Shown here one piece after another: positions 34,571 through 46,400 of a stretch of 64,000 bases of DNA. Both the position numbers and the translations under genes were made by a program. Below the pieces are notes generated by a model. It worked only from the letters and a program-made list of their open reading frames with translations, was not told where the DNA came from and ran no database searches. This stretch comes from Melieria omissa (taxonomy: Eukaryota > Arthropoda > Insecta > Diptera > Ulidiidae), in the NCBI GenBank assembly GCA_963971225.1, contig OZ020267.1, positions 98,871,536 to 98,935,535 on the forward strand, given 5' to 3'. Positions within the stretch are counted from its first letter, which is position 1. Each line of letters begins with the position of its first letter.

Positions 34571-34860
34571 AATATAAAAGACACAAACTTTAGATTACAC
34601 AAGTTTATCATAATAAAAAAAACTGCAAAGATTACTAATTTCTATGATTTGTTAAGGAATCAAATGAACCAAATGGGTTAACAGATTTAAACCAATTTTA
34701 TTATAATGCAGAATTTGTTTGACATTTTTCCAATCATTTTGTGTAATTTTTATATTAATCTGGTTATGTTTAGTATTTTTAAGGAATTGCAAAATTATTT
34801 TAAAAATTTTTATGATTCGTTAACAAATTAACAAAAATTGATTGTTCCAGGCTATAGTCT

Positions 34861-36655
34861 AAACCCTATAGGGTTATAGTGCCGACTTGTGGGAACCAAA
34901 TTTGATTTCCAGTAATGATTTCCATGTTTTGAAATAAAGTTTTCTTGTTCATGGTTTGGTAACGCGGTTCATTGGCTGTAAGATCGGCTTCAACATTCAG
35001 TATTCTAGGAAAAGTAAGGACCCCTGATGCCAGCAAATTCACCATAAAGTATTTTTACTGGGTGTAATGATGTTTTCTGTACCTTTATTTAGAGTTTGTC
35101 TCATTCTAAAACCTAAAAGCCTGTTTCTCAACGAATCCATTCACCATTCATTCACAAATTGAAAATTGAATTTTGAAGTGCAACAAATTTAAAAGCGTTG
35201 TTTTTGTGAATTGTTCCATATGTACAAAATAGTTAATCCGATAGTTTCTTGGTTAGTTTATGGGCATAGAAAGTTCTATGAATAAAAAAAACAAAACATT
35301 TATTTCATCTATTGTAAACTCGCACAGTTATTTTTTTCAGTGCAGTTAAACCCGTTTTTAACACATGACATGGCTGGCATAAATTTCAAAATTGCGCGCA
35401 TGCATGAAAATTTTAAATTAAAAAATAAAAATGGACCAAATACTTGTAAAATTACCAACAAAAAGTGCTATCAAAGAATGAACGAGCACAATGCACAACA
35501 CCGATGTGTATGTCTGGTGCAATTCATTCATTTGTATGTTTTGCGGTGGTTGTGCACATTTTCTCTAATTGCAATTGATATAAATTGCTTTTTGACAGTT
35601 TGATTTTGAAATCAAAACTGTCCGCCTTGCGCTCAGCCGCTTTCAAGCCTTCAACAAACTCCTCCATACAAATAGTTGCTATAAATTTTAAATTATTGTC
35701 TTTGTTGTTATATATTTTGTTACTCATGTCTACTGAACATTTGGTTCTGCTTGCAGGTAAGTGTTGCACTCGACTTCCTGAACTGACGCGTCGCGTGAGT
35801 ATGTCTAATCGACGTTTGTGGTGCGACTCGATCTCTGGGCAACTCCTGCATTTTTGCGTTTGCGTTTGGTGCAGCGCGCCGCCTGATTGAAAAACAATAT
35901 CACCGCCATTTTATCTTTATTAACGACATGTTTTTTAATTTAAACTGTGGCTATAAAATATTTGAACAAGCCTTCTTGGCCGCTAGTGTTTGCGCACGCC
36001 AACATTTTGTTTTCGGTTTTATTTTCTGGTTGGTTTGTAATTTTCGAGCTTCAAAGTTTGCAAACTGCCAGCTGGCTGCAAAGTGAATGTGGGAAAATTC
36101 ATTAAGCGTGAACTCGATCGCGACTGGTAGCATTTGTGTGTATGTGTGTGTGTGTGTCGGTGGTGTGGCGGAAAATGTTTTGATAAGCGTGGACATAACT
36201 TTCGAAACGTGGCAAATGGTTATTGCTGAGGTTAATTGAAATTGCATTTGAATTTGACATTTTCCTGTAATGGAATCTGAGGGGGTGGCTAGGCGGAAAA
36301 TATGCCAAACGATTACGTAGTACGTGTGCATGGTTGTTTTTGCAACAATCTGTTGCTATAACTTGACACAAATTGACTCAATAAAGCATGTTTTGAATGG
36401 CACATTGAGGGCGTGTGATAAAAAATTCATCAAATGAATGATGATTAAAATTTGAATGTTTTTAAAAATCAAATACTATTGATCGGGAGGTATCTATACC
36501 TTTAAGTGATTCCTGACGATACTGAAACTTTTTAGAAGGAAATTTGTGCTTTTGAATTAGTTTTTTGGTTGTGTTAACATTTTGTTTGTCGTTGATTTAT
36601 TCTGTAAAGATAAGCATACAAATTTACATCCAAACAAAAGAAATCCAATTATTAA
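34861..36655. other. Non-coding intron stretch with a (TG)n run
   Basis: No gene recognised. A TG microsatellite lies at about 36135-36158. ORFs near 35340-35890 and 35951-36331 match no family I know. Confidence 0.45.
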
Positions 36656-36865
36656 CACTTTCGCTATTTTGTTGCCCTAAGGCAACATGCTAATTTGTGG
36701 ACGTCTGAATCCTCTATGGTTTCAAGAGTACATTTTTTTTGTTGATCCTTAGAGTAGTATTAAAGTTTAAAATGTCATTCGGATTATCGGATGTCATTGA
36801 TATAACTTTACAAATCGATGAGTTAACACTTTTAACTTTTCCCAGTAAAAACCCAAGTGAAAGGG
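36656..36865. mobile_element. Second, short copy of the piggyBac-type MITE family
   Basis: It starts after TTAA (36652-36655) with CACTTTCGCTATTTTGTT and ends with AACTTTTCCCAGTAAAAACC then GTGAAAGGG. These ends match the element at 283-1252 (CCCTTTCGCTATTTTGTT and AACTTTCCCCCAGTAAAAAC). The right-hand TTAA is degenerate (TTTA). The interior keeps one copy of the 'ttgttgatccttagagtagt' unit that is about threefold in the larger element. Confidence 0.7.
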
Positions 36866-36866
36866 T

Positions 36867-37097
36867 TTAGACATCCACAAAGCCTGATAACAATAACTTA
36901 ACTGACCATAACAACCCGTTAAGGGTCACGGTCTGCCGCAAAAGTTTGCGAGAGCCTTTTCCAGTTGGGCAGGGTGTCAGGGTGTCCTTGGTCCTTTCAC
37001 CGGACGCACGGTCTCCCTCTCCGCCTTGAACTACCCCGTCGAACACCTTTTTCCCCGAAGCTTCAACCTCCATCTTGATTCGCCGTGCTGAGTCCAT
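36867..37097 (-). other. Unrecognised ORF, GC-richer than its surroundings
   Basis: A 76-codon frame (MDSARRIKMEVEASGKKVF...) lies in a short patch of balanced base composition, unlike the AT-rich flanks. It could be the start of a LINE ORF1 or chance. No motif recognised. Confidence 0.2.
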
Positions 37098-37397
37098 GTT
37101 TTTTTTTATACAGCTCTTTGTGTGTTTGTATTCAATAGTCCTCGCCTATACAAACAGGGCGAAGATCTTGCAACGCATTCTTCTTTTCAACACCCCAAGG
37201 GACGCTTAGTCGAAAAACGCTCAATGCTTAAAAATATTAGATATATTCTGAGTAATTTAAAGTGCTCAATTCAACAGGATTCGAAAATGTTGTTCTCTCA
37301 AAAATATTCTGAATATTTTTTAAAAAAACATAGCTGCTCAAAACTTTCTTCAGTAAAATTTAAATAAAAGTTCGAACAAATAATATAAACAAATCCA

Positions 37398-37697
37398 ATG
37401 GAGGAGGAGGCAGACCAGAGAGAGACCCAATTTGTGTACGTACCCGGTTTTAACAAAAAACAAGTAACCCTCGCTCGAGACTTCCTTCCCAAAAGACCTC
37501 AAAACAATTTCAACCAAAGATATCAGAAGGATTCTACACTTCCTGGATCTCAAAAAGTAGATTTCAAATACCAACCAAATACCAAAACTCAACCAATTAA
37601 CCAACCAGGTCAAAAAAACTTTATAAAAGAACAAACAGGTTCTACACCTTTTCAACAGGACCTCAGTTGGTATAAAGTAAATTTTAGAAACCAATAA
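37398..37697 (+). CDS. Unrecognised 99-codon ORF, Gln/Asn/Lys-rich
   Basis: ATG at 37398 has a good context (CCAATGG), and the stop is embedded in AATAAATAATAAA, so a poly(A) signal overlaps it. The protein is polar and basic (VYVPGFNKKQVTLARDF, then repeated Gln/Pro/Asn), with no membrane segment or known domain. It resembles nucleic-acid-binding gag-like proteins in composition only. It could be a transposon remnant, a small gene nested in the wb intron, or chance. Confidence 0.25.
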   Translation: MEEEADQRETQFVYVPGFNKKQVTLARDFLPKRPQNNFNQRYQKDSTLPGSQKVDFKYQPNTKTQPINQPGQKNFIKEQTGSTPFQQDLSWYKVNFRNQ

Positions 37698-40600
37698 ATA
37701 ATAAAATGTTATTCATAACGAATCAAACATATTTTCAAGTTCAGTGTTGTGTGCTGCAATATAATTACTTAATTTATTTGAAACTCATTGCATATTTATT
37801 GAGGAATTGTTAGAATAGTGTAAAGTTGAATTATCCATTGTGTTCGTTTAAATTTTGCCCCTTTAATGCCGATTCCAAACGTCAAGTTGCGTCTTTTTAT
37901 AGGCAATTTTAGTTTAATTGAAAGGGCAATTGCATACTTTAGTGTTAATATCGAACCCTGGCTTGAGCATTGCTTCAGACTCGCAATTCAAAGCACGAAA
38001 AAGCAAATAATTTAATTAAATGAAATTAATTAACATTTCTCTAATCGAGTTACATACAATCGAGTTTACTTTTGTGTCTCACACTTTGCACTTTAATATA
38101 TTTTGGTCAAACTCTACACTGAAAAATAATTTAAGAACATATTTAAATCTGTTAAACGATATTAACTGAAATTAAAAACCCCACATACCATCTCAAGGTT
38201 CTGTATTATTCATTCATTCATTAACCAGCTTTGCTACTGCAACTTCTAAACACTTTGTGTCACACCCACAACATTCACTTTTGCCACTGCAACTTACAAC
38301 TCTAACATTAAATAACAACACCAAACAAACAAAAACAACTAAACAAATCTGAAATTCCCTAATCCCTCTATTATGTCAACAATGACATTTCCAATGTGAA
38401 CAATGCCTGCACACAAAAATCGATTACCAATCAACCTTCAAAACGGTTCACAATTATAACAAAACTGTTAACAATTCTTGTTAATTGCGCACAAAAACTT
38501 GGACAACAACAACAATAAAAACAATAACAACACAACACAAAAATTGTCAGCGTACAGCTGTCAAAATGTTACAAGACAAATGACAAATGCAACGTCAAGC
38601 GAAAACTTCAGTTAGAAAGATATACAAATTACAAGCCGTAATTGCCAGTAAGCTTCACAAAGACACTATAACAATAACAACAACAATAATAACAACAAAA
38701 CAACAACAACAAAATCACACTTCAAAATCGAAACATTTGTTGAAATTTACAGATTAAGCACACAACAACAACAACTGCCAAACGAACAACACCCCCAAAA
38801 ATTCTACACACCGCAGGCAGCCAAAGTTCATAATGACAGCCAACAGCTGTCGGTGACGTAAATGTCAATTACATGTAATTCAAAATTTAAAGTCATTGTG
38901 TAGTTTTTTTTGTGATTTTTTTTACAAAATCCTTTGAACAAATTTTGATTTTCGGTTCATTTGTCACTTGGCTCTGCTGGCAAACTTCAATTTCAACAGC
39001 TCAAGTCAACAGCTCAAGTGTCAGTTGCATTGAAACATTCGTGCATTTACGGCAACATGCAGTTGTTGTTGTTATTGTTGTTGTTATTTTTGCGCTTTAA
39101 GCATTTGTGCACGCCTCGAATTAATGTTGTTTTTTTTCATTTGTAGCTAATTTTTTTTTGCATATAAAATACAGCAACACGATTGATTTGTCTAACTGGC
39201 GAACTGGATAGTCGACCAGGTTGCCATTTAATACCATTCGTCACGTCATTTGGCTGCATGTGCAATTTAAACGTTTAACGTGTTGTTGTTGTTGTTTGTA
39301 GTGTTATTGCCCCCATAGTTGAATACAAAACGTTCCCTTCTCCCTTGTTTGCTGTACTTGTCTTAATCTTTCTCTCTCTCTCTCTTTCTCGCTCGCTCTA
39401 ATATGCTAATTGCGAGTTCACGTTTACAAATTAACGGTCGCCGTGTCGGCTCACTAACTGACTGACAATCAACGGCCGGCCGCCTTCTACCGGCCAAATG
39501 TAAAATACCATAATTTAACGGTGTAAATTTGATTTGTTGTTGTGCTGTTGTGCAGTCGTTGTATTAACTAAATTTTGATTGATGGCGAATTTCAATTTCG
39601 GCCAACAACAAAAATTGCACAATGATTTTGACGTGGATGGGCGTGTTCGGCGCAATCGCCGGTAAATGCTTTGAAACGGGTGTGTGCCCGGCCGTGAGCC
39701 ACAAGTGCGCCACTTATGGCGGAGCTCACTGTAGCTCCACGAAATCAACCAATATTTCAAGTTGCGCCCATAGACAAACTAACTGTTTTCGCCTTATTTA
39801 CGCTCAGTTTAGTGTCATTAAACCCACTCACAGTGTTTTTTTTTTAAACTGTCGGTGTTTCTTTTGTATTTCTTTGCAACGCTGTCACTGTCACAGCCGC
39901 ATTTGACAACTGTTCAATTGAAATTGTCATCGCTAGTATTTGCGCAAATGTTCGCTTAGGCAAATAGACCAAAAGACAAAAAATGGACATTACTCAAATT
40001 TGCACCAATTTGGCAAAGCGAAAAAATGTAAAAAATAAGATAACCAACAACTAGTAAAAGTACACCACACTCGCGCATAGAGAAGAAAAATAGGTAAAGG
40101 CGTCGAAAAAAGTGACAACGAAATAAGTTCGCCCCTGGCAGCCACCAATGCGGTCACTGATTGTGTGAGAAATGTGCGCTAAAAGCATTTCGGCGCTGGT
40201 TTTCTCCATGACAGTTGGCAGTTTTGACAGTCGCACATTTGCACGCACACATCTGTCAGTATATGCGTAGAATTGTTGCCAATTACCGGGTTGGTGCATT
40301 GGAAATTTTAAACTAAATAACACTAAAAAATATCATAGAATTCGGGTCATTTATTTATTTGGCTTTATTTACATAAAATACATTCTATATATACTTCATT
40401 ACATACAAAAAAAAAATATAGTTTTTGCTTCAACAATTTTTTGTCTTCAACATTTTCGACATGCAACATTGAACATTCAAAATCGTCGGAGGATCAAAGC
40501 ATTGAAAGCGTCATTGCACGTGCGACGCTTTGTTTATTTTATGTGTTAAAAGTCTTTGGGATCGCTTGCTCCAGATTTACTTGAGTGAACGATTCAAAAG

Positions 40601-41100
40601 AGAGCACATGATTGTTTTGATTTATTTACTTTGGAAACCATACGTTTCCGAATTTAGACGAATTTTACGATTTTTTTCTCACAACATTTGTGAGCATTGT
40701 AAGGCCAGGCAAGTTGCCGCTTGAATTGTTGCACGTAAAGATATGCTTTTGATCTGTTTTTGGAATACAACGACACATATGAGTTTACTTTGAAAACTTT
40801 TGTTACAATTTTTATGAATTAAATGTTTCTTATATAACAGCATTCGGCTTTGAAGTATTTAAACATTTTATTCAAACAGGAAATAGATTCATAAGCCTAT
40901 TTCACATTTAAGGAGAACGAATCTAAAGTTTGGACATGGGATGAATTGTTGAGTTTTTAAGTACTTATCATAAAAACTTCTGGAAAGCAACTCTTAAAAG
41001 AAAACCTCGGGGAGATTGAATATAAATTTTGTAGAGCTGATATTAAGGACTTCTCCTCTTCCGAGATATAAAAATTCTAAAAGAAAGAAGGAAAGACGAA
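37698..41100. other. Non-coding intron stretch; CAA-rich patch and CT run
   Basis: CAA/AAC-rich sequence at about 38480-38780, a (TC)n run at 39370-39390 and GTT runs near 39060 and 39280. ORFs here are composition-driven. No complete mobile element recognised. Confidence 0.45.
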
Positions 41101-41416
41101 GAAAATAAAATAAAATAAAATAAAATAAAATAAAATAAAACAAAATAAAATAAAATAAAATATAAATAAAATAAAATAAAATAAAATAAAATAAAATAAA
41201 ATAAAATAAAATAAAATAAAATAATATAATTAAAATAAAATAAAATAAAATAAAATAAAATAAAATAAAATAAAATAAAGTAAAGTAAAATAAAATAAAA
41301 TAAAATAAAATAAAATAAAATAAAATAAAATAAAATAAAATAAAATAAAATAAAATAAAATAAAATAAAATAAAATAAATTAAAATAAAAACTAAATAAA
41401 ATAAAATAAATAAAAC
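41101..41416. repeat. (TAAAA)n microsatellite, about 316 bp
   Basis: Some sixty nearly uninterrupted AAAAT pentamers, with a few variants near 41160, 41224, 41280 and 41380. This is long for a pentanucleotide tract in a fly intron. Confidence 0.97.
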
Positions 41417-42140
41417 CGGAACAGGAAATAATTTCAGTATTTATTTATTTTCATAAAACAAAAAACCATTTCAGGCGAAACAAGTCATCAAGTCCAGCAT
41501 ACTTTTAACAAATCGAACAATTTATTAACTTTGCTAAAATTTTTTTTGCACACATTTTTACTTAAGTTAACAATGTAAACTTTACATTTCTACATGACTT
41601 TACACACATTAACACAGTTTAAAGTGTACAAACAATTAGGGTGCAAACAATACAATATTACAATAATAACAACAACAAATATGTAAATGCATCTGGCTTA
41701 TTGCAATTTTTCGCATCACCGACTGCAACAGCTGAAGTTGGCCGACCAGCGAGCGCGTTAAGCAAATATTTGAGCACGCGGCTTAAGTGCCAACTTTGCC
41801 AGAGTCGGCGAAAATGTGGCAAAAAGAAACAAAAGCAATAAATAAACACGAGATAATAAGAAAAAAGGGTTAATAGTTTTTTTGCAAATTGTTTGCACAC
41901 ATTTGTTCATGACGAATTGTGCCATTTATGGCACACAGAATCAACGAAATAAACCGATAACCGACGTGCTACAATCGCTTTAATCGCAACTGCCACTGGC
42001 GTTGGCTTGTCATAAATTGCTGACTGGCGATTTTGACACTTGGCAATGCTGTTATTATTTGGTCGGTGCCAACTGTGCCAAACGAGTACTTTGGCTTTTG
42101 TGGAGCGATTATGGTAACCGCCCCACTGCGGTGACTATTA

Positions 42141-42919
42141 TGGCCAAACTCCATAAAGCGCGTTGCAGGCGTATCGTGGTGTTTGGCGTTTCTCGTGTTT
42201 CGAGAAAAAGTTGAATCAGTGTATTTGTATGAAGCAAACTCCATGACTACGCCCGAAACGCGGCAAAAGTTGAACTATTTTCAACTTTCTCTCGCGTTTC
42301 TCGCTAAACGACGTCAAACAGCTGACAGAGCTCCTAAAGATGTCATACATTATGTGGTTAAATGGTAATGCCGATAACAAACTTGTGTTATCGCAAAAGT
42401 CGGATGCATTTATTTTACACGAAAGCTATTAAATACATTTAAGAAACATTTGAAATTCAATATTTTAACATAGAATGTGGAGAAATTCGTAAAAATTAGC
42501 ATAATTCTTTGACAGACGAAACTTAGTCTTCGCTGTATTGGAAATTCGATAGCTTATTCGTTGTCGATCGAATTTTGCTCATCCCTGTGAAATAAATTGC
42601 TACAAATTGAATTCAACTGAATCTTTTTTTTATTTTTTGCAATGTTCGATATGCATTTAATGTGTTTAAAATGAAATCAGTAAATTCTACAAAGTCTATA
42701 ACGTCGTATAGCAATTTCATTTCGTTGTTTTTCACAATTCACAACGAAATCAATCAGCAGTTTGCCAATTAAAAACTAGCATCAACTGACGTAAGAAGAA
42801 GAAGCTGACGCGTGAAACGCGCTTTATGGAGTTTGACCATTTGCAACGCGAATAACGAGAGAAACGCCATAACCCGACAAACCCCGAACGCCTGAAACGC
42901 GCTTTATGGAGTTTGGCCA
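42141..42919. mobile_element. Harbinger-type MITE, 779 bp, TTA-flanked
   Basis: The ends TGGCCAAACTCCATAAAGCG, then CGTTGCAGGCG, and their inverse at 42889-42919 match over about 31 bases with one mismatch. Both sides carry TTA (42138-42140 and 42920-42922), the PIF/Harbinger target. A second, inverted, partial terminus lies inside near 42810-42840 (CGCTTTATGGAGTTTGACCA), so the right end is duplicated. No transposase. Confidence 0.8.
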
Positions 42920-43341
42920 TTAGAGGGACTGCCGGCAAGGCGCTAAATATATATGCAGGGTTGCAAGTGGGGCAAAGAGCAAAGAGTTATAAAGTTGTTA
43001 TATAAATTTTAATGACATATTGAACTTTTTGGTTTTGATTGTAGGTATTAAATTATACACGAACTGTGGTTGGGGGTAAAAGTGGAGTTTTGAAATGGTT
43101 ACATAGTTTAATAAAAAATTAGTTTTGTGTTTCTCAACTAAGTCTTATACAAATTTTCAAAGTTGTACGTCATGAGTTTTGTTTTTAGATCACCTTTAGT
43201 TTGTTTTTAATTGGAAGTTAGTAAGTTACTAAAGTTCAATGTTTATGTCATGAAAATTTAACTCAAAACATTAACAATTAATTACAACGTACACAGAGAT
43301 GAGTGTAAGTTTTGTATCTAATATGGGAGAATATTGTTTAA

Positions 43342-43404
43342 CACTAAAAGACCATAATATGCAGTCTTTGTAGCTATGGAAAACTTGCCTTGGTCTTTCT
43401 AGTG
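43342..43404. mobile_element. 63-bp TTAA-flanked micro-MITE
   Basis: Inverted ends CACTAAAAGACCA and TGGTCTTTCTAGTG are flanked by TTAA (43338-43341 and 43405-43408). The whole element is little more than its two termini. Like 31712 and 36656 it starts with CAC after TTAA. Confidence 0.65.
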
Positions 43405-43408
43405 TTAA

Positions 43409-46400
43409 CCTGAGTCAGTTTTCTGACAAATTATGAAAATGCCCTTTTGAAACTATATCCTTCGATTAAAAGTCCTAGAAAGTTTATTGATCGTAAAATA
43501 TTTAAATAATTTTAAAGTTATTTGCGAAAAATGTTTAAAAAATCTTACATTTTTATATATTTATCTTTTTCTTAAGGCTTTTAAGCTAAATTGGTTTCAC
43601 GGACTCTACTGTAATAGCCAGTTTTATATATCGGTTAAAAAAATTAACTCAAGGTCTTTTTAAAGTAAAAATAAATAAAAATTTTCAAGTCATTAGATCT
43701 GCTTGGGTACGAATATTTTGTATAACTGTGTACAAAATTTTAAGCGTTAAGTGACAGTGAGAACTTGCAAGTTTTTACTGGAGACATTTTTGCCAGTATT
43801 TTTTAGCCAGTAAGAAGAACAAGAAAAACAAGTTCAAATTCAAACTCAATTTTTAAATCAGCTGTTGTTTTCTTTAACCCTTTTGTCTACACTATTTTTC
43901 CTGTGTATTGTGAATGTGAATTGTGTGAAGAAGAGTTAAAAACTTGCGAGTTATGTTTGCTTTTCATTACAGTTTCATTTTTGGGAGCGTAAACCTGGTT
44001 CTTATGCTGTTTTCTTTTATAGGCAATTTTTCACTGGAAATGTTTCCAAACTTAGAAAAAGTTTCCAGACTGAATGTGATGTCAAGAGCTGCTAGAGATG
44101 GGAGAATTAAAGAAACCCACAAAATGAGTTCGTAGTTTGTTTTAACTCAAAATTTAACATCCGTTTGTCAAAATCTTAGATGCGCACTGCGGTTGGCATC
44201 AAAGGAGAGAAGGACGCCGTAAAGGCAGAGTAAATAGAGCCCAACAAATTCAGAAATCTTTGACATTTATCTGCAGAAAACTGTGCGCACATTACCTTCT
44301 TAAAACGGTTCTGAGTCAACTGAAAAACGTGTGTGGCCTGCGCCGCACTTTGAACGCACGTAACTGCCGTAACCTCAAATTATCAAATCTGCCAATCGGC
44401 CACTTTCTGCCGCGCTTCTTAATTGTTAATGCGAATTTTTTTCCGATGCTCATCAAGGCTCTGCCGCAAAGTCCATGCGTGACAAATTGTACGCGCATCT
44501 CACGTGCTGTCGGCTCAGTGTTGCAGTTACAATTTGGCACGCCAAGAGCCAACAACAGCTGCGTGTTGCCGTACAATTTTGGGTAACAACATTTTGTAAA
44601 TTCGTTGTTCAAATGATTTTTTACGCATGCAAAACGCACAACAAATAACACAAATGTCGTAAAAATGTCGCCACGACAAGCGGTCCAACTTATAGCAAAA
44701 ACAACAATCACCACTGACAGCATTGGCTGCCAATACCGCAAATGCTGCATTTTACTATTTTTCGCACCTCGTTTCGTATTTTTTTGTTTTCCGAACATTT
44801 GCTGCCCATTTGCGCCATTTGTGTCCGCTGCCGTTGCTGTGTGTTTGCCACTTTTTTGTGGCACGTTTTTCAATTTTGTGATTTTTCGTTTTTTGTTTTT
44901 GTTGCCACAAATTACGAAATTTATGTTTTCCGTTTGACATTTCTGACTTTACGCTTTTCGTCAGCTGCCAAACGCAACAAAAAATATGCAAAATTAAATT
45001 TAAATTTTCGCATGCCGCTGCAAATTTGCACAACATTTACACACTCGCCAAACGCAAATAGGCAAACGCATTTTTCACTCCAGCTGTGCATTTTCGGAGT
45101 TGTCGTACATTTGCGGCACATTTTAAAACCACATTTAAATGCAAATTAATGTGTCACTTATTAGCGGCGTTTAAATCAATCATTGACCACTTGCACTCGG
45201 CTGCAAATGGCCGACTCGGTTGCGTGCTCTCTGACCGGTTATTATTGACGGAATTTTCGGCTTTCGGCAAAACTAATCAAACGCCCACTAGGCTATTGAT
45301 GGTGGGACGGAGATTATCTGTGGTTTCATTTTAATGTTGGGATCAATTTTGGGGAATGTTAAGAGGTTCTACGACCAACTTTAGAGGATTTCTCATTTTT
45401 GTCTACTTCAAAAAAAGTCCCTCTTTCTGTTAAAGTAGTTTCCACACATCGTTTATACTGTAAACGGCTTACAAAATATTCACAAAATAACAAGTCGACA
45501 AAACATAACCAAATAGATTCCGTTAACAAATTCCTTATTTAAGTTAATTATTCTATTATATTAATTACTGCCTAAACAACTGCCAATAAAATGAGATTCA
45601 AACAATTGTCAAAACATTAATTGACTTTGTCAAATGTCGACTGCCATAAATTTAGTCGACCAACTGTTCAACTAAAGCGAAACTATATGTCAATTTCAAA
45701 AGACAGCCGGACAACTAATTAAAAAGTAGTAAACAAATACAACAAAACAAGTAATTAGTGACCAAAAACCCACTAAAACTAATGGAATGCAGCAAGCTGG
45801 AGTTGAAGCATTCAGTAGAGTACAGTGGAGTAGGTTAGGTTAGGTGAGGTTAGGTTGTCGAGCAGCTTTGCCGTTCAATCAGCAAGTACCGTGTGCAAGC
45901 GTGCAACTTCAAGTTGAATGCATTTTAAACAGAAAACAGCAAACAAAAACAATGAAACATTTGACAATCATTTATCACGCTGCAATGATTGCAAAATATC
46001 AACACAACACGTCAGTAACAGAAACTGAAAAACAAACAGCTAAAAGCTAAAAACACTACAACAACGGCCATAACAATCAATTATCATAAATTTCAAATTA
46101 ACCGCCAGTTTGCGGCAGACAAAAACGAATTAAGCCACAACATGAAATGCCGTTTTTCTTAAAGCGAGTACCAGAAGAATTAAAACAACACCAAACAACA
46201 AAAACAATAACAATCATCAGCAGCCATCACATCCGCCGTTGGAGCCACCGGCGCATAAATTGGCTTTTGGCGCACACAGCTAATCAACAAGCAATTAAGC
46301 ACATAAGCCGTTGACTTAAAGTTGACATTTGAAATGTCAAATTGATGAATACAAATGTGAGCAATTGAGTGAATGACTGAGTGAGTGAGTGAATGAGTGC

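Larger units (their letters stand above)
32751..34860. repeat. Diverged tandem repeat, about 345-bp unit, first copy interrupted
   Basis: One unit runs from about 34516 to 34860: 'aataaagaaggcatggcaac', then 'tctaagtataatataaaaga', then 'aactttagatt', 'gattactaattt' and 'gatttgttaa'. A second copy is split into 32751-32815 and 34178-34460 by the element at 32816-34177. A third fragment (34461-34515) is a 55-base direct duplicate of the unit start. Confidence 0.65.
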
